Of a DNA stretch of 9,157 nt, positions 1-7,656 are shown piece after piece. Under the pieces are notes generated by a model. It was not told the origin of the DNA, searched no databases, and worked only from the letters and a program-made list of their open reading frames with translations. A program made the translations under genes and the position numbers. This stretch comes from Planctomycetota bacterium (lineage in GTDB: Bacteria > Planctomycetota > Planctomycetia > Planctomycetales > Planctomycetaceae): NCBI GenBank assembly GCA_013151585.1, contig JAADHY010000460.1, forward strand, positions 986 to 10,142, given 5' to 3'. The stretch's first letter is position 1. Each line of letters begins with the position of its first letter.

Positions 1-13
1 GGGCTGATCGCTT

Positions 14-1945
14 CTATCGGCGGGCCCCAGCATGCGACCGTTCGAGCAGCTTTCGAGCCCGCTGGGAGCGGTCAGCGTTGCGCGTGGCTTCCAGCACCTG
101 TTGCATCGCTGCGGCGACGGCCTCCGGATGTTCGGAAACGATCTGCTCGGCGATCACCAGGGCTGCTTCGCTGGCGGGTTCGCGCAGAGCGGGCTGTTTC
201 AACTGTTCGGTGGCCAACGTGAGCGCCTCGGTCGAGGCGACGCGGGATAGCGCGGCCAGCGCAAGCCGCTTTTCATCGACTCGCGTAGCGGCGGCCAAGG
301 CTTCCCGACACATCGAGACTCGGCGCGCATCCGGAATGTCGAACTGTCGAATCAAGCGGATGTAGCCTCGCAGACACCGAACGCGAAACTTGTTGTTCGG
401 CGAGGTCTTGGCCACACGGAGTAAGGTCGGGGCCGCGTCCGGACTCATCCATTGGCCCAGGACCCGCGTGGCCGTATCCTGAATCGCCGGATCGGCGTCA
501 AAAGCCGCCCGAGCGACCACGTCCAAGGCCGTTGGGCCGCCAACTACGCCCAGCAAATCGAGCAGGAAACGCTTGGTCGCGGGCTTGGCGCGGCCGTAAC
601 ACGCGGCGAGCTGCTGAGCCACACGCTGCTTGTCGGGCAGTCGGGAACACGCCGTCTGCAGCGCTTGCCGGACGGCCGCCTCGTCCTGGTCATCTCTTGG
701 GGCGAGCAGCCGGTCCGTCAGGTGATGCAGCCGATGGGCGTCGATTGTTTGACCGAGCGCGCGAAGGGCGGCCGCGCGGACGGTCTGGTCCGAATCGTTC
801 ATCGCTCGAAGCAGACCGGGCAAGGCGGCGGTCGTGCGCCGACGTCCGGCCAGCTCGATCAAAAGCAGCCGAAACGCTCCGCCCGCCTGGCTCAACGTCC
901 GCACCAAAGCCGCGTCGACCTCGGCGGAATCGATTTCGGTCAGACTGGCCAGCGCCGCGTTAGCGACTTCCGACTCCCCTTTCTCGCTACTTTGCTTTGC
1001 CACTTCGAAAAGAAGCGGGATCGCCGTCGGAACTTGCAGCCCCGCCAGAGCACGGATCGCGGCCACGCGCACTGCCAAATGCTCCGAGCTGACGGCTCGC
1101 CGAAGAGCAGGCCAGGCCGACCGGTCGCCACGATCGCCCAAAACGCCGAGCACCAGCGCCTGCCGGGCCGGCGACAATTGAGAAAGCTGTTGCAGCAGCG
1201 TGGCCGTCGTTTGCGGAGCGGTCAGCTCGCGGGAAACCTGAAGGGCCATCGCGAACCGCCGCCTGTCTGCCGATCGAAGCTCGGCGGCCAGCAGGGCCAA
1301 TCCATCGCGGCCTCGTAACAAGATCGCTCCGCGCGTGGCGGCCAGCCGGGCCGACTGGCCGACATCCGCCGTGCGGATCGCGTCGTACAGCGCCAGAGCC
1401 TGCCGGCTGTTCCCTTGTGCGGCCAAGGTGTCAGCGGCCAGCAAGCCTCCGTGCCCGGCCGCCACGCGGACTGTCTCGTCGCCGGACTTCAAAGCCTCCG
1501 TGAGCCGCTGAACCGCCGTCGGCGTGGCCATCCGGCCCAAGGCCCGGGCGGCCGCGTCCACCACTTCACGGCTGCTCTGGCTGACCGCTTCCGCCGACAG
1601 GTACTCGCTCACTGCCGCGACGGCCTCCGCGTCGCGCCGCATGCCGATCGAGTTGATGACCCCGACCAGCACTTGCCCTTGCAGTTTCGGCAAAGCAGCT
1701 CGCAACGCAGCTCCCGCCTGCGGATCAGGAATCGCTTCCAAGGCGATCCGCGCTGCGTGGGAAAGTTTCTCGTCGAGTAGCAGCGGGGCAAGCGCGGGCA
1801 CCGCCTCTTTGTCCCCGATCGCCGCCAGCCTTTTGCATGCGGCCAACTTCTGCATGTAGGGCGCCTCCGAACGCAGCAGCGCCACGAGCTGAGTCTGTTC
1901 CGCCCGCGCGGATTGCTCGTTGATGTGATCGTCGGCGAAACCCAT
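14..1945 (-). CDS. HEAT-repeat protein, planctomycete 'LSHxARxALExIPDP' type (643 aa)
   Basis: This is an alpha-helical repeat protein of unknown function, probably a protein-binding scaffold. Nearly the whole length consists of HEAT / PBS-lyase-like repeats rich in Ala, Leu and Arg (for example around residues 30-60, 150-190 and 310-350). Near the N-terminus are LSHAARIALEAIPDP (residues 61-75) and a GVINSIGMRRD segment (about 95-105), which I recognise from HEAT proteins of planctomycetes. I chose the ATG at 1945 because GGGAG sits about 8 bases upstream (AAGGGAGACGCAACATG-like context). The open frame extends to 2062, but that extension is Arg/Pro-rich and has no ribosome site. The stop is TAG at 16-14. 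No signal peptide is visible from either start, unlike the two upstream genes, so it may be cytoplasmic. It lies 160 bases after the oxidoreductase gene on the same strand. The family assignment is firm and the function is unknown. Confidence 0.88.
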   Translation of the reverse strand: MGFADDHINEQSARAEQTQLVALLRSEAPYMQKLAACKRLAAIGDKEAVPALAPLLLDEKLSHAARIALEAIPDPQAGAALRAALPKLQGQVLVGVINSIGMRRDAEAVAAVSEYLSAEAVSQSSREVVDAAARALGRMATPTAVQRLTEALKSGDETVRVAAGHGGLLAADTLAAQGNSRQALALYDAIRTADVGQSARLAATRGAILLRGRDGLALLAAELRSADRRRFAMALQVSRELTAPQTTATLLQQLSQLSPARQALVLGVLGDRGDRSAWPALRRAVSSEHLAVRVAAIRALAGLQVPTAIPLLFEVAKQSSEKGESEVANAALASLTEIDSAEVDAALVRTLSQAGGAFRLLLIELAGRRRTTAALPGLLRAMNDSDQTVRAAALRALGQTIDAHRLHHLTDRLLAPRDDQDEAAVRQALQTACSRLPDKQRVAQQLAACYGRAKPATKRFLLDLLGVVGGPTALDVVARAAFDADPAIQDTATRVLGQWMSPDAAPTLLRVAKTSPNNKFRVRCLRGYIRLIRQFDIPDARRVSMCREALAAATRVDEKRLALAALSRVASTEALTLATEQLKQPALREPASEAALVIAEQIVSEHPEAVAAAMQQVLEATRNADRSQRARKLLERSHAGARR

Positions 1946-2105
1946 TGTTGCGTCTCCCTTGTTGCCGGGCCGATTTCGGTAGTCTCTGTTTCGGCACTTC
2001 CTGCTGCGCGGGCCGACCGCGAGAATCGCTCTCCCAAGCGGCGGGGACGGGACCGCAGGCACAGCCGCAGATTCCGGGCGGGCCCGTCGCGCTTCCCGCT
2101 CCGGT

Positions 2106-3482
2106 TCAGACCGACCACGGCTGCCGCATCGCCCGCCGCCGCATCCGATTCGCCTCGTCGTCGTCCGGGAACGTTTCGGCGGCTGGGTCCCATTTCAGCG
2201 TGCGGCCGGTCCAATAGGCGATACATCCCAAATGCGACACGATTGTCGATCGACAACCGATCGCCACATCGCAAGCAGGGCGGCGGCGCGTCCGGATCGC
2301 TTCCAGCCAATTGTGATGATGGTCCGCCACGGCGATGGCATGGCTGTAGCGCGCCGGATAGTTGGTCACGATGTCCGCCGGGAAGGATTCCAGAAACCCG
2401 TTTCGGCCGACGTGAATCCAGCCCCGCTCCCCCACAAACAGCGCCCCGAACGGTTGAATCGACGTAATCTCGTCCCAGCCGTCCGGGACCACGTTTCGAC
2501 GCCGGTCCAACCGCCGATTCACGACTTGCACGAGAACTCCATTGGCGTACTTGTACGTGAGGTCGGCATACGGACCGGCCTGCGGCGGGATGATCTCCGT
2601 CGGCCCAGAGTCGTCCATCCCGAGACCCCATTGAACCACGTCGAAGGCGTGGACGGCGTTGCTGGTCAGGTTGCCGCCGCCAAAGTCACGACAGAAATCC
2701 CAGGGAACCACTCGATGTGGGCGGCCGTAGTGATGAAACCGGCTGTTGAACGGTCGCCACGGAGCCGGCCCCAGCCACAGATCCCAGTCCAACCCGTCAG
2801 GAACAGGCTCGGCTGGCAAATCGACCTCGCCGCTGGTCCCAGGAAAGTGGACGTAGACGAACTGCACCTTTCCCAAGGCGCCGTCTCGCACCAACTGGCA
2901 CGCTAGCCGGAATTCGCGAGCCGACCGCTGCTGCAAGCCCGTCTGAAAGACGCGGCCGTACCGCCGGACCGTGTCGATCATGGCCCGAGCCTCGGCGATC
3001 GTCAGTGAAGCCGGTTTTTCGCAGTAGATGTCTTTGCCCGCCTTCGCGGCCAAAACGGTGGCCGTGGCGTGCCAGCGGTCGCCGGTCGCGATGACGACGG
3101 CGTCGATGTCCGGCCGAGCCAGCAGCTCGCGCAGGTCGTTGTACGCGTGACACCCGCGGAAGGTGCCGGCCCGACGCTGCTCGCCGTACGTCCGCTCCAC
3201 CGTGGCCCGAGCGTCCTCGCGACGCCAACGGTCAACATCGCAAACGGCCAGCACGTCCACCTCGGGATACTGCACGAACCGATGCAAGTGCCCGCGGCCC
3301 ATCATGCCGACGCCGATGAATCCCAGCGTAATGCGGTTGCTCGGAGCGGGTCGGCCGTCGGCTCCGAAGACCGACTCCGGCACGATCCACGGACCAATCG
3401 ACGCCGCACCAGCTCGCCGCAGAAACGTCCGTCGGGTTTGGCCGTTGCGCCGCGGCCTCCCATTGCGTCTGTGTTTCCTCAT
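2106..3482 (-). CDS. Tat-exported Gfo/Idh/MocA family oxidoreductase (458 aa)
   Basis: This is an NAD(P)-dependent sugar or polyol dehydrogenase-like protein with unknown substrate. The N-terminus carries a twin-arginine signal: RRTFLRR at residues 17-23, then a short Ala/Gly/Ile hydrophobic stretch. The Rossmann fold follows with GVGMMG (57-62), CDVD at about 81-84, and the family's EKP motif at 155-157, whose Lys is the usual catalytic residue. The C-terminal domain has GGGNLTSNAVHAFD (about 268-281), where His278 and Asp281 fit the active-site positions of the family. The tail with HHHNWLEAIRTRRRP and DDEAN is typical of planctomycete members. I chose the ATG at 3482 because GGAAGGA lies 9 bases upstream; an ATG 9 bases earlier would abut that site. 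The frame stays open to 3692, but that extension precedes the Tat signal and is unlikely to be translated. It sits between the ThuA-type gene and the HEAT gene, which suggests a shared periplasmic sugar-related task. Confidence 0.93.
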   Translation of the reverse strand: MRKHRRNGRPRRNGQTRRTFLRRAGAASIGPWIVPESVFGADGRPAPSNRITLGFIGVGMMGRGHLHRFVQYPEVDVLAVCDVDRWRREDARATVERTYGEQRRAGTFRGCHAYNDLRELLARPDIDAVVIATGDRWHATATVLAAKAGKDIYCEKPASLTIAEARAMIDTVRRYGRVFQTGLQQRSAREFRLACQLVRDGALGKVQFVYVHFPGTSGEVDLPAEPVPDGLDWDLWLGPAPWRPFNSRFHHYGRPHRVVPWDFCRDFGGGNLTSNAVHAFDVVQWGLGMDDSGPTEIIPPQAGPYADLTYKYANGVLVQVVNRRLDRRRNVVPDGWDEITSIQPFGALFVGERGWIHVGRNGFLESFPADIVTNYPARYSHAIAVADHHHNWLEAIRTRRRPACDVAIGCRSTIVSHLGCIAYWTGRTLKWDPAAETFPDDDEANRMRRRAMRQPWSV

Positions 3483-3692
3483 GATGTCCATTCCTTCCGT
3501 CAGAAACCTGTCGGCGATCGATTCGCGCTCCGCTTCGATGCTGAATACCGCCATCGTCTCACAGTGTGGCCGGATCGTCCTAGGCCCGTCAATGCACCGC
3601 CCCCAGACCGTGGCCGGTGGAGCATTCACAAAAAACGTACCGGCGCGGAGGTCGGCGGGCCCCAGGTCCAGTCCCCCGGGGACACTTTCCAT

Positions 3693-5501
3693 TCAGCGGA
3701 TCGCTTCGGCAGCGCGGATGCTGACCGCGTTCAACCATCGAACGGTTTCGGCCACTGGATCCTCCGTCCGGTTTGCTTCGACGTCGTTCACGGAAAGCAT
3801 CACGGGTGAGATCTTCAGCCGGCCCAGCTCGTTCAGAAAGCGTTCCGCCGCCGGGAGCGAAGGTAGTGGCGAAGATGTTGCACCCGCGCGTCTTTCGTCG
3901 GCGGGAGGCGGCGTCGCCTCGGCAGCGGTTGCGTGCGGAATATGCACTACGACGACGCGGTTCCTCAGTTGCCGAACACGATCCGACAGCTTCGCGGTCT
4001 TCCAGCGAGGATCGCCTCCATCGACGCACGTGTCCGTCCATCGGCCGATTCGCCGGCACGATGCAGAGCAGTCCGCCTTGGGGACGGCTGCCGTGGCCTC
4101 TTCGTCTCCGAGATGGCAGACGGCGAGTTTCAGATCATATCGATCGCAAAGCCGTTCGATCTCTTCGCAGTCGACCGGTGGCGAATCGGAAAGGATAGCC
4201 TCGACTCCCATCCGCCGGCAAAACCGAAACAGGCGATCGGCCGCAGCCTCGTCGGCCGGCACTCTCGGGACGCGGTAGGTCAGCAACCGGACGCCTTCGG
4301 CGCCGAGCTTCATGCGGATTTGCCGCAGCGCGTCCTCGTCGAGTTGGCCGTTGAACGGCCTGGCGATGTGATCGCTCACGATCTGATCGCTGGCGGCACC
4401 AACGTACGAAAGCCCCAGCCGAGCCGCTCGCTGGATTGTTTCGAACAGTGTGCGCTCCGGGGGTTTTCGGTTTGATTGCGGCATCAGCCCCACCCGCCAG
4501 CCCAGCTTTTCCTGCGCCCGCACGGCCGGCGTCAGGCGGGCGCTGGGGGTCGTCGGAGCGGAAAGATCCCCCAACGCGAATTGAATGGCTCCCAGGTAAA
4601 ACCGCAGCATCATCGGATCCCAAAAGACGTACGGATTGTGCGCGATCGTGCAGTAGAAGACCCGACCCCGTCCGTACGAGCGGACCCAGGCCAATGCGTA
4701 GTCGTTATCCGCCCGCTCGCAGCGGCCGCGCGGGCGGCCTTGATTCAGGTCCGTCTTTTCCGTGTCGATGCGGAACAGCACACGCAAACGATTCCGCGAG
4801 TACGGTCCGTGCACGCGGAAAAACTCGTCCCGATATTCAAAGCCACTGCTCGGAAAACAGGCGTTGAGCGGATGAGACGGATCATCCAGCTTGACGAAGA
4901 CGTGTTCGCGGCTGTCTCGATGATTGGCCCCGCGGGCTCCAAGCATCAAGCCGAATTCCGGCCAATCTTCGCGTGCTCCCGGCCACCACGTGAACGCTAC
5001 GGTCGTCCCATGGACACCCAACAGACCGCCACCACGGTAGACGAAATCAACCAGGCTCTGCCGAAGCTTCCGGTCTCGGAACAGGTTTCCGACCGTGTTG
5101 TTGAAAAAGACCGCGTCGAATTCTGCCAAATACTCCGGCCGGAAAACCTCCGGATAGCCCGAAATCACCGCCTCGTACGCTCCTGTTTTTCGGCCCATCC
5201 GCGTGAACGCGAAGTTGGAATACGCCGTCGACGGATGCCCCGGATACCCCACGTTCCGGTCAAACAAAAGCAGCCTGCGCGGCTTGACAGGCGAAACGAC
5301 CGGCTGCGTGGGAAGGGCTTGTTCGATGCGTTGTCGGTCCTTCGCACTCAGTTTCGCAGCAACGTCCGCCCAAGCCGACACGACCGGCGCCGCGCGCTCT
5401 GCTCCGCCGCAAAATTTCGTTGCCCCCACCAACGCAACGAGCATGCTCAGGACCGCTCCGAGCCCCCGCCTGCCAAATTGTCCGACCCACCTTCTTTCCA
5501 T
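3693..5501 (-). CDS. Exported ThuA-domain protein fused to a degenerate sugar-isomerase-like TIM barrel (602 aa)
   Basis: This is a two-domain exported protein, probably acting on sugars or glycans; the reaction is unknown. The N-terminus is a signal peptide, with Arg-rich residues 3-12 and a hydrophobic core at about 14-27. Residues about 75-312 form a ThuA (trehalose-utilisation-like) domain. Its marks are GYPGHPS (85-91), FDAVFFNNTVG (about 128-138), GGGLLGVHGTT (157-167), GANHRDSREHVF (191-202), DPSHPL (207-212) and GRGRVFYCTIAHNP (277-290). Residues about 333-600 resemble the xylose-isomerase-like (AP endonuclease 2) barrel usually fused to ThuA in planctomycetes, with LGWRVGL, RLGLSYVG and ALRQIRMKLGAEGVRLLTY. 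Its later strands look eroded at the expected metal site. The ATG at 5501 is preceded by GGAAGGGAG; an in-frame GTG at 5504 is the alternative start. The stop is TGA at 3695-3693. It is the first gene of the three-gene cluster. Confidence 0.9.
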   Translation of the reverse strand: MERRWVGQFGRRGLGAVLSMLVALVGATKFCGGAERAAPVVSAWADVAAKLSAKDRQRIEQALPTQPVVSPVKPRRLLLFDRNVGYPGHPSTAYSNFAFTRMGRKTGAYEAVISGYPEVFRPEYLAEFDAVFFNNTVGNLFRDRKLRQSLVDFVYRGGGLLGVHGTTVAFTWWPGAREDWPEFGLMLGARGANHRDSREHVFVKLDDPSHPLNACFPSSGFEYRDEFFRVHGPYSRNRLRVLFRIDTEKTDLNQGRPRGRCERADNDYALAWVRSYGRGRVFYCTIAHNPYVFWDPMMLRFYLGAIQFALGDLSAPTTPSARLTPAVRAQEKLGWRVGLMPQSNRKPPERTLFETIQRAARLGLSYVGAASDQIVSDHIARPFNGQLDEDALRQIRMKLGAEGVRLLTYRVPRVPADEAAADRLFRFCRRMGVEAILSDSPPVDCEEIERLCDRYDLKLAVCHLGDEEATAAVPKADCSASCRRIGRWTDTCVDGGDPRWKTAKLSDRVRQLRNRVVVVHIPHATAAEATPPPADERRAGATSSPLPSLPAAERFLNELGRLKISPVMLSVNDVEANRTEDPVAETVRWLNAVSIRAAEAIR

Positions 5502-5553
5502 CACTCCCTTCCTTCCTCATCGCGTGTCAAGAGCGACATGCACCGATGGTCTC

Positions 5554-5559
5554 ATTATG
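5554..5559 (-). promoter_or_regulatory. Candidate -10 box for the ThuA gene cluster
   Basis: The minus strand reads CATAAT, one base off TATAAT, 53 bases upstream of the ATG at 5501. No good -35 is found 16-18 bases upstream (the best is TTCGGT-like), so this may be an activator-dependent promoter or chance. It touches the inverted repeat at 5558-5588, which would suit an operator. The call is weak. Confidence 0.3.
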
Positions 5560-5588
5560 TCGTTTCCGTGGCTGAAACCGAAACGACA
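5558..5588. repeat. 9-bp inverted repeat, candidate operator or RNA hairpin
   Basis: The plus strand has TGTCGTTTC at 5558-5566 and its exact reverse complement GAAACGACA at 5580-5588, separated by 13 bases. The arms are perfect. There is no T-run after the repeat on either strand, so it does not look like an intrinsic terminator. Its position 57-87 bases before the ThuA start and next to a CATAAT box suggests a transcription factor site. This role is inference. Confidence 0.5.
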
Positions 5589-5755
5589 GAGAGAATCTTG
5601 CCTATCGAGGCGGCGCGGGACAGTGGGGCCGTGAGTGCCGCGAAAGGAAGCGCTGTGCAAGACGTCGCCTGACGGCCTGCCAGGGCTCGATCGACCGCTT
5701 GCTCCAGAGGCCCCCTGCGATCGGGCGGCGCCGACCGGCGACACCCGCTCTGTCG
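5584..5755. repeat. Imperfect long inverted repeat with CGACAGAG ends
   Basis: CGACAGAG at 5584-5591 is matched by its exact reverse complement CTCTGTCG at 5748-5755. The following 40 or so bases of each arm align in inverted orientation with roughly 60 percent identity by eye, including GGGGCC (about 5624-5629) against GGCCCC. A chance component is possible because both arms are GC-rich. It could be a folded intergenic element or a decayed non-autonomous element. Confidence 0.3.
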
Positions 5756-5763
5756 CACCGCGT

Positions 5764-6324
5764 TCACTGACCGAAGCTACGTTGTAGCGCGGCGAGCAAT
5801 GATTGCTCCAACCGGAAGTCGCGTCCCACGGAGATCCATTCGGAATGCCCATCCGGACGCTCGACGACGCGGCCCAGATCGCGTCGGAGGGGAGCGTTCT
5901 CAGAGAACGAAGCTGCCCCCGGAGAATTGGGCAGAGCTCCCGGCGCGTCTTCGAGTTCTTTGAAAGCTTCAACGCTGATCAAATAGCCCCCTTCAGCCGG
6001 TGCAACGTTAACCACAACCCGCCGGCGGATCGATTGCAGCGAGCTTTCCAATCGTTCCTCCAAGCCGATGGAATCATAGTGCCACGGTTCCAAAACCCCC
6101 GAGCCCACTTTGTAGCCCGTTTCGATGACGCCCTCCAACCGATTCTCGCGGACCACCGGAAACTGGTAGGCGTGTAGCACATCAACTGTCCGTTCCCAAA
6201 CCAGTTCCTGGTTCGGACACGGCACAAACACCGGGTTGGAGATCGCGACCGGCGGCATCGTCGCGCACCCGGTCAACAGGCCGGCCACAATCACCAGGAC
6301 TGGCAATGCTCGTGAAGCGGACAT
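5764..6324 (-). CDS. Small lipoprotein, conserved planctomycete type, function unknown (186 aa)
   Basis: The N-terminus has a short n-region with Arg5, a hydrophobic core (residues 7-17) and a lipobox LTGC ending at Cys20. This predicts a signal peptidase II lipoprotein of about 167 mature residues. The residue after Cys is Ala, compatible with outer-membrane retention in species with Lol sorting. The body has NPVFVPCPNQELVWERTVDVL (two halves, about residues 30-50), LEPWHYDSIGLEERLESSLQSIRRR (about 79-103), PAEGGYLISVEAFKELED and a terminal WISVGRDFRLEQ. I recall this layout from uncharacterised planctomycete proteins. There is no enzyme motif. The start ATG at 6324 has no clear ribosome site, as is common in this phylum; it is chosen because it places the lipobox correctly. 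It lies 194 bases downstream of the DAHP synthase on the same strand, with no obvious functional link. Confidence 0.82.
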   Translation of the reverse strand: MSASRALPVLVIVAGLLTGCATMPPVAISNPVFVPCPNQELVWERTVDVLHAYQFPVVRENRLEGVIETGYKVGSGVLEPWHYDSIGLEERLESSLQSIRRRVVVNVAPAEGGYLISVEAFKELEDAPGALPNSPGAASFSENAPLRRDLGRVVERPDGHSEWISVGRDFRLEQSLLAALQRSFGQ

Positions 6325-6518
6325 GCGATGAAACCGTGTGCTGGACAGCGAAGGCGGGACGAGATGAAGGAAAACCGGTCGGCGCAGGAGGTTCTCCCGC
6401 GGCCGCGCAGCAGCAAAATTATTTCAGGCAAGCCATACGGCGGGCCGTAGTGTGGCAGGACTGGCGGTTTGACTCAAGATCAGTTTCCGGCAGTGGCCGC
6501 GAACGCGTGTGTCCCCCA

Positions 6519-7580
6519 TCAGGACGACAGGGAAACTGCTGCGGGCTGAGGCGGCTCTGCAGAAACGGCCAGGTAACGCCCGAGGGCTTCGGCGACACGC
6601 CGGCATTGCGCCATCGTCTCGGCGAAAACTTGCGGCGTGAGCGATTGCTGCCCATCGCTCAGCGCGTGCTGAGGATCGGGATGCACCTCGACGATCAATC
6701 CGTCGCAACCCGCCGCGATGGCGGCCACGCACATCGGCGGAACCAGGGAGGCCAGTCCGGTCCCATGGCTGGGATCGACGATCACCGGCAAATGCGTCCG
6801 CTCATGCAAGTACGGCACGGTGGCCAGTGGAAGCGTGTAACGAGTATGCGATTCGAACGTCCGGATACCCCGCTCGCACAGGATCACTTGCGAGTTGCCG
6901 CGGTCAAGGATGTACTCCGCCGCCAATAGAAACTCATCGATCGTCGCCGAAGGGCCACGTTTTAGCAGCACTGGGCGGCCGGACTCGCCCACAGCTTGCA
7001 GCAAGTGATAGTTCTGCATATTCCGGGCTCCGACCTGAAGCACGTCGGCGTAGGCGGCAACCATCTCGACGTGTTCCGGTGTCATCACTTCCGTCACGAT
7101 GGCCAGTCCGGTTTCCGATCGAGCCGCCGCCAGCAACTGCAGTCCTTTTTCTTTCAGCCCTTGGAACGAATACGGGCTGGTCCGCGGTTTGAACGCGCCG
7201 CCCCGAAGCCCGGTGGCCCCGGCTCGCTTGACCGCGCGAGCCACCTGCAGAATCTGCTCCTCGGATTCGACCGAGCACGGCCCGGCGATGACGCCGATGT
7301 GCCCGTTGCCGACCGCCAAATCCCGAGCACGCACGGTGGTCGGCTCCGGCTTGGTTTCCAGACTGGCGACCTTGTAAGGCGCCAAAATGGGGATGACTTT
7401 CTCGACTTCGTCGTACGATTCCAGCGTTTCCCGTTCCCCGTTCCGTTTTTCGCCGATTGCAGCAATCACGGTCCGGTTCGTGCCCACGATGATGTGAGCC
7501 TTCAGCCCGAGTTCCTCGACGCGTTGCGCCATTCGTTGGACCATCTCGGGTGTTGCATGCGGTTTCATCACGACAATCAT
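6519..7580 (-). CDS. aroF: 3-deoxy-7-phosphoheptulonate (DAHP) synthase, class I-beta (353 aa)
   Basis: This cytoplasmic enzyme condenses phosphoenolpyruvate and erythrose 4-phosphate, the first step of the shikimate pathway to Phe, Tyr and Trp. Residues 1 to about 70 form the ferredoxin-like N-terminal domain (MIVVMKPHATPE start) of the Thermotoga-type enzymes, which in characterised members binds Phe/Tyr for feedback inhibition. The catalytic barrel follows. It has GPCSVE (100-105), RGGAFKPRTSPYSFQG (126-141), LLKRG (205-209), CERGIRTFE (235-243), DPSHGTG (269-275), IVEVH (296-300) and a late Asp309. Cys102, His272, Glu298 and Asp309 are the expected metal ligands, at the same numbers I remember for the Thermotoga maritima enzyme. 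All are intact. The ATG at 7580 has AAAGGAG 8 bases upstream. The gene is preceded by a leader with an aromatic-rich peptide and a terminator, so it appears to be controlled by attenuation as well as allostery. The symbol follows common usage for this class. Confidence 0.96.
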   Translation of the reverse strand: MIVVMKPHATPEMVQRMAQRVEELGLKAHIIVGTNRTVIAAIGEKRNGERETLESYDEVEKVIPILAPYKVASLETKPEPTTVRARDLAVGNGHIGVIAGPCSVESEEQILQVARAVKRAGATGLRGGAFKPRTSPYSFQGLKEKGLQLLAAARSETGLAIVTEVMTPEHVEMVAAYADVLQVGARNMQNYHLLQAVGESGRPVLLKRGPSATIDEFLLAAEYILDRGNSQVILCERGIRTFESHTRYTLPLATVPYLHERTHLPVIVDPSHGTGLASLVPPMCVAAIAAGCDGLIVEVHPDPQHALSDGQQSLTPQVFAETMAQCRRVAEALGRYLAVSAEPPQPAAVSLSS

Positions 7581-7600
7581 GGAAACGGCTCCTTTCTTTT
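7571..7600 (-). promoter_or_regulatory. Strong ribosome binding site of the DAHP synthase gene
   Basis: The minus strand reads AAAGGAG followed by CCGTTTCC and the ATG at 7580. It is the clearest Shine-Dalgarno site of the window and fixes the start. It lies about 70 bases after the terminator U-run, so translation of the enzyme depends on readthrough of that terminator. Confidence 0.75.
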
Positions 7601-7656
7601 GCGACCGAATTTGTCGGTGCGTTGTGTCGTGCCGTCAGCCCGGCAAAACAAGCAAC

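Larger units (their letters stand above)
5502..5763. other. Intergenic spacer upstream of the ThuA gene, no gene seen
   Basis: No reading frame here looks like a protein gene on either strand. The stretch holds a 9-bp inverted repeat next to a candidate -10 box, and a wider imperfect inverted repeat with matching 8-bp ends, both listed separately. No U-tract terminator for the upstream lipoprotein gene is visible. Confidence 0.6.

Noticed and set aside
1946..2062. N-terminal extension of the HEAT protein to the start at 2062
   Set aside because: The extension is Arg/Pro-rich and lacks a ribosome site, whereas the ATG at 1945 has GGGAG at good spacing.
3483..3692. N-terminal extension of the oxidoreductase to 3692
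   Set aside because: It would bury the Tat signal 70 residues inside the protein. The ATG at 3482 has a suitable GGAAGGA site.
5525..5530. Perfect TTGACA on the minus strand before the ThuA gene
   Set aside because: No -10-like hexamer lies 16-18 bases downstream, where the purine-rich ribosome site is found instead.
4476..5672. Long plus-strand open frame (398 codons) opposite the ThuA gene
   Set aside because: Shadow of the ThuA gene; no domain and no ribosome site. The same applies to the plus-strand frames at 3163-4278 and 452-1318.
6436..6449. TACGGCGGGCCGTA inverted repeat after the DAHP synthase as a terminator
   Set aside because: The stem is short and the only T-run (four T) lies well downstream, so an intrinsic terminator is not supported.
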